In this document: positions 1 to 7,918 of the stretch, piece after piece | Position numbering within the stretch: the stretch's first letter is position 1 | How the letters are laid out: each line of letters begins with the position of its first letter | Position numbers and translations under genes: made by a program | The notes under the pieces: model-generated | What the model was told of the DNA's origin: nothing | What the model saw: the letters and a program-made list of their open reading frames with translations, nothing else | The model's database searches: none | Source: an uncultured Gloeocapsa sp. | Lineage (GTDB): Bacteria; Cyanobacteriota; Cyanobacteriia; Cyanobacteriales; Gloeocapsaceae | Direction of reading: 5' to 3' | DNA: 9,492 nucleotides | NCBI GenBank assembly: GCA_937930495.1 | Contig: CALGKL010000183.1 | Location: forward strand, 1 to 9,492

Positions 1-2714
1 CCTAATTCGTTATCGGCACAAACTTGCTCTAAACAAAATTCCAGGTATTCAAAGAGTGGTTTGAGTAATTCTGGGTCAACTTTGGGATAACCCGAATCAA
101 TCAGACTTTCTAACCAGGGAGCCTTTTTACCAAGGTTGAAGAAATTGAGTCGGGAAACTTTGTTGACTCTTCCGTCGGCTTGGGTTTGGGTTTCGACCAA
201 GGCGGTGACCGCTTTACGGGTAGCTTGGGTGATTTGTTGCAGTAATTCTACATCAGCGAGAACACCGTTGTTACTATTTTGGTAGATTTCCTCGATGTCC
301 CGTCCAATACTTGCCGCGATAATCCGGGGTAGGGAGACAATCTCTTCTTCGGGACGATCTAGGCTCGCGATATTGACTAGAGTAGCGATCGCTTCGGTTG
401 CCGTGGGGGGTTTGCCAATCACGTGTAACCCACAGGGAAGCAATCTGGACTCTATCTCCATCAGTTTTTGATAGACTTTCCCTACTACTGTATCTCTTGC
501 TTCAGGGGTGAGATTAGCTGCTTCTGACGGTAGATCGATATCTTGGTCAAGATTCACCAAACGACATTTATCAACGATACTGTTGAGGATCGCTACACCC
601 CTACCTGTATCTTTGAGGGTTTGGTAGGAGGCGATTAACTCTGATAGTTCTTTTAACCCCTTATATAGTCCTGCATTTTCCGCCGGTGGGGTCAGGTAGG
701 AGATCGTCTCGGCGTAACTACGACGTTTAGCGATGGTTGCTTCTGACGGGTTATTCGCCGCGTAGTAGTAAAGGTTAGGAATGTTGCCAATCAGGTTATC
801 CGGGTAACAGCTTCCTGACATCCCCATTTGTTTCCCGGGCATAAATTCGAGGGAACCATGTGTACCAAAATGTAATACCGCATCCGCTCCCCAAATATGA
901 TTTAAATAAGTGTAGTAGGCAGCAAACCCATGGTGAGGACTAGCTGAACGGGAAAATAATAGACGCATCGGGTCCCCTTCGTAACCAAAGGTGGGTTGGA
1001 CTCCGATAAAGAGGTTACCAAAACTTTTGCCGTAGATGAGTAGGTTTTGTCCATCGCTGTTGAGTTCTCCAGGTGGTGGTCCCCAGTTTTCCTCTAGACG
1101 AGTAGAATAGGGCGTGAGACGTTCGTATTCTTCGACGCTCATCCGATAGGCTACGTTTAGTTGAGGGCTTTGGTATTGGGCTGTGGCATCATGCAAGATT
1201 TCCTGCATCAATGCTTCTGCTGATTCCGGTAAGTCCCGAATGTCATAGCCGTTGTTCTGCAAAGCTTTCATCACTTCGTAGATCGAGCCAAATACATCTA
1301 GATAAGCTGCTGTGCCGACGTTACCTTTATCGGGAGGAAAGCTAAAGACGGTGATGGCAATTTTTTTCTCTAATTTGGGTTTTTTACGCAGATTCGCCCA
1401 TTTTAGAGCTCTTTGCGCGATGGTTTCAATCCGATCCTGTAGGGCGATCGCTCTTCCGGTGGCTCCATCTCTGCCTGAGAGAATCAAGGGTTCAATCGCA
1501 CCGTCTAATTCTGGTATGGCTATTTGTAGGGCTACTTGAATTGGATGAAGACCTAAATCGCTCTCTTGCCATTCTTCCGTAGTTTGGAAGACTAGGGGTA
1601 AAGCTACCATATAGGGGCGATTCAGTTTTTGCAGCGCTTCTACTGCTGTTTTGTGATCTTGTCTAGCTGGTCCCCCTACTAAAGCAAAGCCGGTTAAGGA
1701 TACTACTGAATCCACCATCGCTAGGGGAGTTACCCCTTTAAGGCTTTTATCATAGAAATATTCTTCGATCGGTTTGGAGAAGTCTAAACCACCGGCGAAA
1801 ACCGCTATTACTCTTGCTCCCATTGATTCTAGTTCTTGCACCATCGCTACATAATGGGCGTCGTCTCCTGTAACTAGATGGGTTCTTTGTAAGATTAAGC
1901 CAATACATGGTGCTAGAGGATCTTTCAACTCCGAAGGAATATCTGAGCGAGCGTTATACCATTGTAGGTACTCTTGCACATCTTCAAACATTTTCGGTGC
2001 TAGAGGATGCCAAATCCCCATATCTGGATAGACTAAGGGTTCTTGATAGCTTATTTTTTCGCCTTTTTGTCTATGGAGGACGTATTTATCGGCGATCATG
2101 ATTAGGAAGTTGGCGATATTTTCTGGTGAGCCTCCTAACCAGTATTGAAAACTGAGCATGAAGCTGCGCGCGTCTTGGGCTTTGTCTAGGGGCATATACT
2201 TGAGCACTTTTGGTAGGGTGCGCAATAGTTTTAACATCCCGTCTTCAAAGGACGCCCCCGATTTTTCTTTCCGCTTGCGCATGAATTGGGCGATCGCGCT
2301 TTTTGATTGTCCTAATTGTGCCATGGAAAATGTGCCTAGTTTGTTAAGGCGCATCATTTCTGGCATGGAAGGGAATACTATAATTGCCTCGATTTTATCT
2401 CTGTTGGCCTTGACTGTCTCGGCTATCTTTGTCGCTAGATCTTCGATAAAAATTAAGGAAGCGATAAATAGATTCGCTTCGCTGATTTTTGCCTCGAAAT
2501 CTGAGTAATTCTCTGGATTTCTGAGTTCTTCTAGTAAATATCCACTCAGTTCGATCGCTAAATCAGGGTTATTTTGATTAATTGCGTTTACTGCTGAGGC
2601 TAGAGAACTTTGGTATTGTGGTTCTAGCACGACATAGACCACCTTGACTAACGCTCTTTGTCCTATTTGTTCTGGTGCAATATGTCTAATGGTGGACTTG
2701 ACGTGAGTGAACAT
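1..2714 (-). CDS. chlH: Magnesium chelatase subunit H (ChlH), partial: C-terminal part lies beyond the left edge
   Basis: ChlH is the large porphyrin-binding subunit of magnesium chelatase. With ChlI and ChlD it inserts Mg2+ into protoporphyrin IX, using ATP, at the first committed step of chlorophyll synthesis. The minus strand is open for 904 codons from ATG at 2714 to the window edge. The family is usually about 1330 residues, so roughly 430 C-terminal residues are missing here. The protein starts [11 protein letters not shown] and shows typical ChlH blocks: [10 protein letters not shown] (~55-64), [20 protein letters not shown] (~115-134), [12 protein letters not shown], and the CobN/ChlH-type motif [15 protein letters not shown] (from His615). 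Glu623 and Glu658 sit where I recall Glu625 and Glu660 studied in Synechocystis ChlH, a constant offset of two. The start is well supported by AAGGAG ten bases upstream. The downstream gene order is not visible. CobN is the main alternative, but the N-terminus and length are those of ChlH. Confidence 0.97.
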   Translation of the reverse strand, partial: MFTHVKSTIRHIAPEQIGQRALVKVVYVVLEPQYQSSLASAVNAINQNNPDLAIELSGYLLEELRNPENYSDFEAKISEANLFIASLIFIEDLATKIAETVKANRDKIEAIIVFPSMPEMMRLNKLGTFSMAQLGQSKSAIAQFMRKRKEKSGASFEDGMLKLLRTLPKVLKYMPLDKAQDARSFMLSFQYWLGGSPENIANFLIMIADKYVLHRQKGEKISYQEPLVYPDMGIWHPLAPKMFEDVQEYLQWYNARSDIPSELKDPLAPCIGLILQRTHLVTGDDAHYVAMVQELESMGARVIAVFAGGLDFSKPIEEYFYDKSLKGVTPLAMVDSVVSLTGFALVGGPARQDHKTAVEALQKLNRPYMVALPLVFQTTEEWQESDLGLHPIQVALQIAIPELDGAIEPLILSGRDGATGRAIALQDRIETIAQRALKWANLRKKPKLEKKIAITVFSFPPDKGNVGTAAYLDVFGSIYEVMKALQNNGYDIRDLPESAEALMQEILHDATAQYQSPQLNVAYRMSVEEYERLTPYSTRLEENWGPPPGELNSDGQNLLIYGKSFGNLFIGVQPTFGYEGDPMRLLFSRSASPHHGFAAYYTYLNHIWGADAVLHFGTHGSLEFMPGKQMGMSGSCYPDNLIGNIPNLYYYAANNPSEATIAKRRSYAETISYLTPPAENAGLYKGLKELSELIASYQTLKDTGRGVAILNSIVDKCRLVNLDQDIDLPSEAANLTPEARDTVVGKVYQKLMEIESRLLPCGLHVIGKPPTATEAIATLVNIASLDRPEEEIVSLPRIIAASIGRDIEEIYQNSNNGVLADVELLQQITQATRKAVTALVETQTQADGRVNKVSRLNFFNLGKKAPWLESLIDSGYPKVDPELLKPLFEYLEFCLEQVCADNEL

Positions 2715-2724
2715 ATCTTAAATT

Positions 2725-2730
2725 CTCCTT
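2725..2730 (-). promoter_or_regulatory. Ribosome binding site of chlH
   Basis: On the minus strand this reads AAGGAG, ten bases before the ATG at 2714. It is the clearest Shine-Dalgarno sequence in the window and fixes the chlH start. The other genes here have weak or no such motif. Confidence 0.75.
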
Positions 2731-2879
2731 CACTTTAAGCTGTTTTTGGTTATGGCTTCTCTCTTCGTTTTTACCAAAAAATGTTCCTCTTTTTGCAGAA
2801 AAATCTTAATTTGCAACAATTTGATAAAAATCATCTTGATTCTTTTGATATTTGTTTACAATTTCTATAGCAATCACTA

Positions 2880-2907
2880 TTATTAACTGTAAATAATTCT
2901 TTATCAA
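2880..2907 (-). promoter_or_regulatory. Candidate chlH promoter
   Basis: On the minus strand TTGATA (2907-2902) is followed after 16 bases by TAATAA (2885-2880), which resembles sigma-70-type -35 and -10 boxes. It would give a leader of about 160 bases before chlH. The region is very A/T-rich, so chance matches are easy. A second weak candidate, TTGCTA-17-TATCAA, lies nearer the gene. The 226-base gap after ftsW makes a separate chlH promoter likely, but its exact place is a guess. Confidence 0.25.
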
Positions 2908-2937
2908 TAAACTATTGACATATCAACTAAAATATGT
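2904..2937. repeat. Two adjacent A/T-rich inverted repeats between ftsW and chlH
   Basis: The first dyad is TCAATAAACTATTGA (2904-2918), with a 6-bp stem and 3-base loop. The second has arms ACATAT (2918-2923) and ATATGT (2932-2937) around an 8-base spacer; the two share base 2918. They lie just after the ftsW stop codon. They lack G/C pairs and a T-run, so they are poor factor-independent terminators. They could be operator half-sites or weak 3'-end structures for ftsW mRNA. The first overlaps the candidate chlH -35 box. Confidence 0.35.
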
Positions 2938-2942
2938 ATATT
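2915..2942 (+). promoter_or_regulatory. Promoter-like sequence pointing antisense into ftsW
   Basis: On the plus strand a perfect TTGACA (2915-2920) is followed after 16 bases by TATATT (2937-2942), one mismatch from the -10 consensus. Transcription from it would start just inside the 3' end of ftsW and run antisense to it. No plus-strand gene follows before 4232. The match is good for an A/T-rich spacer, but activity is unproven. Confidence 0.3.
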
Positions 2943-4104
2943 AATCCCTAAATTCTGAAAAGGAAATAACCTCAGCTTGGCTAGACTCCCGAGCAACCCT
3001 AACTAGTAATGCTGCTAAACAGAGACTAGAAACCATGGAACTACCACCATAACTAAAGAGAGGTAATGGCAAACCAGTAGTAGGTAAAAGTCCGGTAGCA
3101 ACTCCGATATGGAGTATTGATTGTCCCACCATAAACACCATCACACCGATGGCAATCAAAGCATTGACTCTCTGTTTGCACTTATTAGCTACCTTGAGAG
3201 CTAAGGTAGCGTATATAACTAAAAGAATCAACAGTAAAATACTCCCTAGAAAGCCAAACTCTTCAGCAAAAACAGCAAAAATAAAATCCGTAGATTGAAT
3301 CGGGAGATAGAAAAGTTTTTGTTGGGATAAACCCAAACCTGTACCCCAAATTTGACCAGATCCTACCGCTAAAAGACTTTGTACCAATTGATAACCATCT
3401 CCCAAAGGATCCGCCCAAGGATTGAGAAAAGAAATGATTCTCTGTCTCTGATAACTTTGTAAACTAATACTGATCATCGCCGTCAACAAACCGGCGATCG
3501 CCGTCCCCCCTAGATAACGCCAGGGTAAACCACTAGCTAAGGCGATTAACCAGATTCCCATCCCAGATAAAGCGGTAGTACTCAGATTTGGTTGTTTTAA
3601 AATTAAAAGTAGGAGTATCCCAAACCCACATAGCCAAAAGAGCCGTACCCAAGGTTTAATTTTTAGCCAATTAGCAAAAACTAAAGCGCTTTGTAAAACT
3701 AAAAAAGGTTTAATCAATTCCGAAGGTTGAATCACCACCAAACCCAAATCTAACCAACGAGTTGCACCATAAACAGTTGTTCCTAATCCAGGTGCAAAAG
3801 TCAGAGCAATCAAAACCAGACTAATTAGAAACCCTAGCCAAGCAAAAACTACAATCTGTTTAATCGGGGTTCTGACGATCAGATTAAATAAGATACCTCC
3901 AATAGTCAACCAGATTAATTGTCTTTTTAAATAATACAAAGTGTCGTTAAATTTCACATAGCCTTCAGCTGAGGAAGCAGAATACAAACTCACCAACCCA
4001 ATCAATAACCAAACCAAGGTTAGCCAGTGCAACAGACGCGCTCGATTCGACCATTGCTCTAATTTAGGGGTTACAAAAGGAAGGAAAGAACGGAACATAA
4101 ACAT
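2941..4104 (-). CDS. ftsW: FtsW, SEDS-family septal peptidoglycan glycosyltransferase
   Basis: FtsW is the integral-membrane glycosyltransferase that polymerises lipid II into glycan strands at the division septum, working with a class B penicillin-binding protein. The 387-residue product is strongly hydrophobic, with about ten membrane segments from residue ~26 to ~370. It carries SEDS signatures: GATRWLDLG (113-121) followed by QPSE (126-129), LNPWADPLGDGYQ (227-239), TDFIFAVFAEEFG (272-284) and GLPLPLFSYGGSSM (344-357). Asp273 of TDFIF aligns with the Asp shown to be essential in RodA and FtsW of other bacteria. The block usually reading QPD is QPN here (171-173). RodA is the alternative, but the N-terminal SLYSASS region and overall pattern favour FtsW. 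The ATG at 4104 gives MFMF; the second ATG at 4098 is nine bases from a weak AGG and may be the real start. It is divergent from ftsH and upstream of chlH on the same strand. Confidence 0.93.
   Translation of the reverse strand: MFMFRSFLPFVTPKLEQWSNRARLLHWLTLVWLLIGLVSLYSASSAEGYVKFNDTLYYLKRQLIWLTIGGILFNLIVRTPIKQIVVFAWLGFLISLVLIALTFAPGLGTTVYGATRWLDLGLVVIQPSELIKPFLVLQSALVFANWLKIKPWVRLFWLCGFGILLLLILKQPNLSTTALSGMGIWLIALASGLPWRYLGGTAIAGLLTAMISISLQSYQRQRIISFLNPWADPLGDGYQLVQSLLAVGSGQIWGTGLGLSQQKLFYLPIQSTDFIFAVFAEEFGFLGSILLLILLVIYATLALKVANKCKQRVNALIAIGVMVFMVGQSILHIGVATGLLPTTGLPLPLFSYGGSSMVSSLCLAALLVRVARESSQAEVISFSEFRD
3494..3501. repeat. HIP1 octamers GCGATCGC, seven copies in the window
   Basis: This copy lies in ftsW. 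The others start at 385, 1444 and 2290 (chlH), 4907 and 5339 (ftsH), and 7618 (CYTH gene). Random expectation for one octamer in 9.5 kb is about 0.15, so the enrichment is strong. HIP1 is a hallmark of many cyanobacterial genomes. All seven copies are inside genes. Confidence 0.9.
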
Positions 4105-4135
4105 TGGCCTACTAGTTGCGAGAAAGATGAGAATT

Positions 4136-4163
4136 AAGTTAAATTTAGTAACAGAAGGGTCAA
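4136..4163 (-). promoter_or_regulatory. Candidate ftsW promoter
   Basis: On the minus strand TTGACC (4163-4158) and TAACTT (4141-4136) are separated by 16 bases, about 30 bases before the ftsW start. The -35 box is exactly the loop of the dyad at 4153-4168. Another reading, TTGTCA-17-TTAATA, lies farther upstream. The call rests on hexamer similarity only. Confidence 0.3.
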
Positions 4164-4168
4164 CTTCT
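4153..4168. repeat. Inverted repeat AGAAG-N6-CTTCT in the ftsW/ftsH intergenic region
   Basis: AGAAG (4153-4157) and CTTCT (4164-4168) are perfect 5-bp inverted arms around GGTCAA. On the minus strand the six central bases are the candidate ftsW -35 box TTGACC. That position would suit a repressor or activator site. The arms are short, so chance is possible. Confidence 0.3.
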
Positions 4169-4171
4169 ATT

Positions 4172-4191
4172 AAGAATGTTTAAGACATCTT
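4172..4191. repeat. Imperfect inverted repeat next to the candidate ftsH -35 box
   Basis: AAGAATGT (4172-4179) and ACATCTT (4185-4191) pair over seven positions with one bulged A, around TTAAG. The right arm overlaps the first two bases of TTGACA (4190-4195) on the plus strand. It may be a binding site affecting ftsH or both divergent genes, but no known factor consensus is recognised. Confidence 0.3.
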
Positions 4192-4218
4192 GACAAAAAA
4201 AACAAAATAAGGTAAGTA
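4190..4218 (+). promoter_or_regulatory. Candidate ftsH promoter
   Basis: A perfect TTGACA (4190-4195) is followed after 17 bases by TAAGTA (4213-4218). Transcription would begin only about seven bases before the ATG at 4232, an almost leaderless message. That fits the absence of a clear ribosome binding site before ftsH. A promoter farther upstream in the 127-base spacer is equally possible. Confidence 0.35.
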
Positions 4219-4231
4219 AAAAGATTAACTC

Positions 4232-6121
4232 ATGAAGATTTCTTGGAGAACTATAGTACTATGGTCCGTACCTATTCTAGTCATAGGGTTTTTTGTCTGG
4301 CAAGGAGCGTTTGCCACTAATACAACCGCAGCCATTGGCAACAATACAGCTAGCGCCAGAATGACCTATGGACGCTTCATGGAATATCTAGAAGCAGGTA
4401 GAATCAAAAGTGTAGATTTTTACGAAGGTGGAAGAACAGCGATTGTTCAAGCGGTAGATTCAGACCTGGATAATCGTGTGCAACGTTTAAGAGTAGATTT
4501 ACCAGGTAACTCTTCGGAATTAATACCCCAACTCAGAGAAAATAATATCGACATAGAAGTACATCCCGTCAGAAGCGAAAGCGCCATCTGGGGGGTATTA
4601 GGGAACCTAATTTTCCCAGTCTTACTCATTGGCGCCCTATTTTTCCTGTTTCGTCGTTCCAATAATATACCAGGAGGACCAGGTCAAGCCATGAGCTTTG
4701 GTAAATCAAGAGCTCGTTTTCAAATGGAAGCCAAAACGGGGGTAAAGTTTGAAGACGTAGCTGGGATAGACGAAGCCAAAGAAGAATTAGAAGAAGTAGT
4801 AACCTTCCTCAAACAACCGGAGAAATTTACAGCGGTAGGCGCAAGCATCCCCAAAGGGGTATTATTAGTAGGACCCCCGGGAACCGGAAAAACCCTCCTA
4901 GCCAAAGCGATCGCCGGAGAAGCAGGTGTACCCTTTTTTAGTATTTCCGGTTCAGAATTCGTCGAGATGTTCGTTGGGGTAGGAGCATCAAGAGTCAGAG
5001 ACCTATTCAAAAAAGCCAAAGAAAACGCCCCCTGTCTAATTTTTATCGATGAAATCGACGCCGTCGGACGTCAACGGGGAGCAGGAATCGGTGGAGGTAA
5101 CGACGAAAGAGAACAAACCCTCAACCAGCTACTGACGGAGATGGACGGATTTGAGGGCAATAACGGGATTATTATTATCGCCGCTACCAACCGACCAGAT
5201 GTATTAGATACAGCTTTATTACGTCCGGGACGTTTTGACCGTCAAGTTACCGTGGATACACCAGATATCAAAGGTAGAATCAAAGTCCTCGAAGTCCACG
5301 CGCGCAACAAAAAACTCAGTCCCGAAATATCTCTAGAGGCGATCGCCCGTCGCACTCCAGGATTTAGTGGCGCCGACTTAGCCAATCTTCTCAATGAAGC
5401 AGCGATTTTAACCGCTCGTCGTCGGAAAGAAGCCATAACCATGTTAGAAATTGACGACGCCATTGACCGAGTCATCGCCGGAATGGAAGGAACACCCCTA
5501 GTAGATAGCAAGAGCAAGCGCTTGATAGCATATCACGAAATCGGTCACGCCATCGTCGGAACCTTAATCAAAGAACACGATCCAGTGCAAAAAGTTACTC
5601 TAATCCCGCGAGGACAAGCCCAAGGTTTAACCTGGTTTACTCCCGATGAAGAACAAGGATTAATCAGTAAGTCCCAATTGATGGCCCGGATTGCTGGAAT
5701 TCTCGGCGGTAGAGCTGCAGAAGAGGAAATCTTTGGCTACGATGAAGTAACCACAGGAGCCGGTGGAGACCTACAACAGGTTACATCATTAGTACGTCAG
5801 ATGGTAACCCGTTTTGGCATGAGTGATTTAGGACCACTATCTCTAGAAAGTCAAACCGGAGAAGTCTTCCTCGGTGGTGGCTTTATGAACAGATCCGAAT
5901 ATTCCGAAGAAGTAGCCGCGCGCATCGATAGTCAAGTTCGCTCCATCATCGAACACGGTCATAGTGTCGCTCGACAAATTATCCGTGACAATCGGGAAGT
6001 AATCGATCGCCTAGTTGATCTGCTCATCGAAAAAGAGACCATCGATGGTGAAGAATTTCGGCGAATTGTGTCAGAATATACTCACGTCCCTGAAAAAGAG
6101 CAGTTTGTACCACAACTGTAA
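4232..6121 (+). CDS. ftsH: FtsH, membrane-bound ATP-dependent zinc metalloprotease (thylakoid FtsH2/slr0228-like)
   Basis: FtsH is a hexameric AAA+ protease that pulls damaged or unassembled membrane proteins into its zinc-protease chamber. In cyanobacteria the FtsH2-type enzyme degrades damaged D1 protein during photosystem II repair. The 629-residue protein has two membrane segments (~8-26 and ~118-140) around a lumenal/periplasmic domain. The AAA domain follows, with Walker A GPPGTGKT (214-221), pore motif FVG (247-249), Walker B LIFIDEID (269-276), and the second region of homology TNRPDVLD...RPGRFDR (319-337) with Arg331 and Arg334. The protease domain has the zinc motif HEIGH (435-439) and the likely third ligand Asp513 in GGDLQQ. 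All catalytic elements are intact and the length is typical. The N-terminus MKISWRT and C-terminus FVPQL resemble, from memory, Synechocystis slr0228; assignment among FtsH paralogues is an inference. No clear ribosome binding site precedes the ATG. The stop lies 11 bases before ndhH. Confidence 0.97.
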   Translation: MKISWRTIVLWSVPILVIGFFVWQGAFATNTTAAIGNNTASARMTYGRFMEYLEAGRIKSVDFYEGGRTAIVQAVDSDLDNRVQRLRVDLPGNSSELIPQLRENNIDIEVHPVRSESAIWGVLGNLIFPVLLIGALFFLFRRSNNIPGGPGQAMSFGKSRARFQMEAKTGVKFEDVAGIDEAKEELEEVVTFLKQPEKFTAVGASIPKGVLLVGPPGTGKTLLAKAIAGEAGVPFFSISGSEFVEMFVGVGASRVRDLFKKAKENAPCLIFIDEIDAVGRQRGAGIGGGNDEREQTLNQLLTEMDGFEGNNGIIIIAATNRPDVLDTALLRPGRFDRQVTVDTPDIKGRIKVLEVHARNKKLSPEISLEAIARRTPGFSGADLANLLNEAAILTARRRKEAITMLEIDDAIDRVIAGMEGTPLVDSKSKRLIAYHEIGHAIVGTLIKEHDPVQKVTLIPRGQAQGLTWFTPDEEQGLISKSQLMARIAGILGGRAAEEEIFGYDEVTTGAGGDLQQVTSLVRQMVTRFGMSDLGPLSLESQTGEVFLGGGFMNRSEYSEEVAARIDSQVRSIIEHGHSVARQIIRDNREVIDRLVDLLIEKETIDGEEFRRIVSEYTHVPEKEQFVPQL

Positions 6122-6132
6122 CCAAAATAGTT

Positions 6133-7317
6133 ATGGCCAGAATTGAAACAAAAACGGAACCCATGGTAATCAACATGGGTCCTCAACATCCCTCGATGCA
6201 CGGTGTACTACGCCTAATCGTCACTCTCGACGGTGAAGATGTGGTAGATTGTGAGCCGGTGATTGGCTACCTCCATCGAGGGATGGAAAAAATCGCCGAA
6301 AATCGTACCAACGTGATGTACGTTCCCTACGTCAGTCGCTGGGATTACGCCGCCGGAATGTTTAACGAAGCGATTACGGTTAACGCCCCGGAAAAACTCG
6401 CTGATATAGAAGTTCCCAAAAGAGCCCAATATATCCGCGTGATTATGCTCGAACTCAATCGCATCGCTAATCATTTACTCTGGTTAGGTCCATTTTTAGC
6501 TGACGTAGGCGCCCAAACCCCCTTTTTCTACATTTTCCGCGAACGGGAGATGATTTACGACCTCTGGGAAGCAGCCACGGGAATGCGTTTAATCAATAAC
6601 AACTACTTCCGGATCGGTGGAGTAGCGGTTGATCTTCCCTACGGTTGGATCGATAAATGTGAAGACTTTTGTAAATATTTTGCCCCCAAAATAGACGAGT
6701 ACGAAAAGTTGATCACCAATAACCCGATCTTCCGTCGTCGTGTGGAAGGAGTAGGGACCATTACTCGTGAACAAGCGATTAATTGGGGCCTCAGTGGTCC
6801 AATGTTGCGCGGCTCTGGGGTAAAATGGGACCTACGCAAAGTCGATCACTATGAATGTTACGACGATTTTGACTGGGACGTACAGTGGGAAACCGCGGGA
6901 GATTGTTTAGCTCGTTATTTGGTCAGGATTCGAGAAATGCGCGAATCTAATAAAATCATCCTACAAGCTCTCAAAGGTATTCCTGGTGGACCCTACGAAA
7001 ATCTTGAAGCTAAACGTCTAGCGGAAGGCAAAAAATCCTCTTGGTATGATTTTCAATATCAGTATATTGCCAAAAAAGTAGCCCCAACCTTTAAAATACC
7101 CACAGGGGAGCATTATGTACGTCTCGAAAGTGGTAAAGGTGAATTGGGAGTCTTTATCGTCGGTAATGATAACGTCTTTCCTTGGCGTTGGAAAATCCGC
7201 GCTCCTGACTTTAATAACCTGCAAATCCTACCCCATATCCTCAAGGGTGTAAAAGTTGCTGATATTATGGCAATTTTGGGTAGCATTGATATTATTATGG
7301 GATCAGTAGATCGGTAA
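6133..7317 (+). CDS. ndhH: NdhH, NAD(P)H-quinone oxidoreductase (NDH-1) subunit H
   Basis: NdhH is the 49-kDa/NuoD-type subunit of the peripheral arm of NDH-1, the thylakoid complex that passes electrons from ferredoxin to plastoquinone in respiration, cyclic electron flow and CO2 uptake. The 394 residues match the usual cyanobacterial and plastid length. [12 protein letters not shown] (16-27) supplies the conserved quinone-site His23. SRWDYAAGM (68-76) supplies Tyr72, spaced from His23 exactly as the His/Tyr pair of bacterial complex I. Further family blocks are [23 protein letters not shown], and the invariant C-terminal Asp-Arg. The nickel-binding cysteines of hydrogenase relatives are absent, as expected. 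The start is just 11 bases after ftsH with no obvious ribosome binding site, suggesting co-transcription and perhaps translational coupling. Transcription probably ends at the hairpin at 7356-7379. Other ndh genes are not visible here. Confidence 0.98.
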   Translation: MARIETKTEPMVINMGPQHPSMHGVLRLIVTLDGEDVVDCEPVIGYLHRGMEKIAENRTNVMYVPYVSRWDYAAGMFNEAITVNAPEKLADIEVPKRAQYIRVIMLELNRIANHLLWLGPFLADVGAQTPFFYIFREREMIYDLWEAATGMRLINNNYFRIGGVAVDLPYGWIDKCEDFCKYFAPKIDEYEKLITNNPIFRRRVEGVGTITREQAINWGLSGPMLRGSGVKWDLRKVDHYECYDDFDWDVQWETAGDCLARYLVRIREMRESNKIILQALKGIPGGPYENLEAKRLAEGKKSSWYDFQYQYIAKKVAPTFKIPTGEHYVRLESGKGELGVFIVGNDNVFPWRWKIRAPDFNNLQILPHILKGVKVADIMAILGSIDIIMGSVDR

Positions 7318-7318
7318 G

Positions 7319-7327
7319 TTTTTTTTT
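7319..7327 (+). terminator. T-run just after the ndhH stop, weak terminator
   Basis: Nine consecutive T follow the ndhH stop codon by one base. The only preceding hairpin is GATC-AGTA-GATC (4-bp stem) in the last codons of ndhH. This is too weak to be convincing alone but could act in tandem with the stronger hairpin about 30 bases downstream. Confidence 0.25.
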
Positions 7328-7355
7328 CCTCAGGGCGATGCTATCTTCTAAAATT

Positions 7356-7379
7356 AGCGATAGACCATCGCTTTTTTTT
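7356..7379 (+). terminator. Factor-independent terminator after ndhH
   Basis: AGCGAT (7356-7361) and ATCGCT (7367-7372) form a perfect 6-bp stem around AGACC, and the run 7372-7379 is eight T. An alternative stem uses GCGATG (7335-7340) with CATCGC (7366-7371), ending at the same T-run. Both place a stable stem directly before the T-run. The terminator ends one base before ATG 7380, the preferred start of the next gene. Confidence 0.75.
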
Positions 7380-7850
7380 ATGGGTACAGAAATAGAACGT
7401 AAATTTCTCGTTAATCAGAAACAATGGCGCGCCCCCAATTCAGGGGTGTATTATTCTCAAGGTTATCTGACTACTAATCAAGGTTTAACGGTACGCGTCC
7501 GGATCGCCGGTGAACAGGCTTTTTTGACCATCAAAGGACCTACGCAAAATTACTCTAGACTAGAGTTCGAGTATCCTATTCCCCGAGCTGATGCTCAAGT
7601 TATGTTAGATACCCTCTGCGATCGCCCTTTAATCGAAAAAATCCGTTACCAAGTAGAATATCAAGGATTACTCTGGGAAATAGATGAGTTTCAAGGGGAT
7701 AACGCTGGTTTAATGATTGCTGAAGTAGAATTAACTACAGAAAATCAATCGGTTGAGTTACCAGATTGGGTGGGTGAGGAAGTATCCACAGATTCGAGAT
7801 ACTATAACGCTAATTTGGTTAAATATCCCTATTCCCAATGGCAAGAATAA
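7380..7850 (+). CDS. CYTH-domain protein, probable inorganic triphosphatase (TTM family)
   Basis: CYTH/triphosphate tunnel metalloenzymes fold as a small beta tunnel that binds a triphosphate and divalent metals. Short bacterial members mostly hydrolyse inorganic tripolyphosphate; others are adenylate cyclases or thiamine triphosphatases. From ATG 7380 the protein has 156 residues, the usual size of the short single-domain group. The defining ExExK motif is at once present as MGTEIERKFL (Glu4, Glu6, Lys8). Further charged tunnel residues occur in LTVRVRI (Arg39, Arg41), FLTIKG (Lys52), SRLEFEY (Glu62, Glu64), EKIRY (Lys87, Arg89), IDEF and AEVEL (Glu115, Glu117). The frame also opens at ATG 7338, adding 14 residues, but that stretch encodes the ndhH terminator and T-run and is foreign to the family, so the later start is preferred. 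No ribosome binding site precedes 7380. The substrate cannot be decided from sequence; cyclase activity is less likely. Confidence 0.88.
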   Translation: MGTEIERKFLVNQKQWRAPNSGVYYSQGYLTTNQGLTVRVRIAGEQAFLTIKGPTQNYSRLEFEYPIPRADAQVMLDTLCDRPLIEKIRYQVEYQGLLWEIDEFQGDNAGLMIAEVELTTENQSVELPDWVGEEVSTDSRYYNANLVKYPYSQWQE

Positions 7851-7918
7851 TCAGAAAATGTCGATTTAGGTCAGTTACTCTGTTAAGATCATAATTGGCT
7901 TCTATTACCTTCTAATCA
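7851..7918 (+). promoter_or_regulatory. Short spacer before plsX, possible weak promoter
   Basis: This 68-base spacer contains CATAAT (7890-7895), a fair -10 match, but only a poor -35 (TTAGGT, 18 bases upstream). No strong hairpin or ribosome binding site is seen. plsX may be read from here or by read-through from the CYTH gene. Confidence 0.2.

Noticed and set aside
1312..2508. Plus-strand open frames of 75, 64 and 116 codons
   Set aside because: They lie wholly antisense to chlH, whose minus-strand protein is strongly conserved throughout. Their translations show no recognisable domain, and there is no matching promoter or ribosome binding site.
4447..5517. Minus-strand open frames inside ftsH
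   Set aside because: They mirror the highly conserved FtsH AAA domain; their composition is what reverse-reading such a gene gives.
6214..7224. Minus-strand open frames inside ndhH
   Set aside because: Shadows of a fully conserved ndhH, with no family resemblance of their own.
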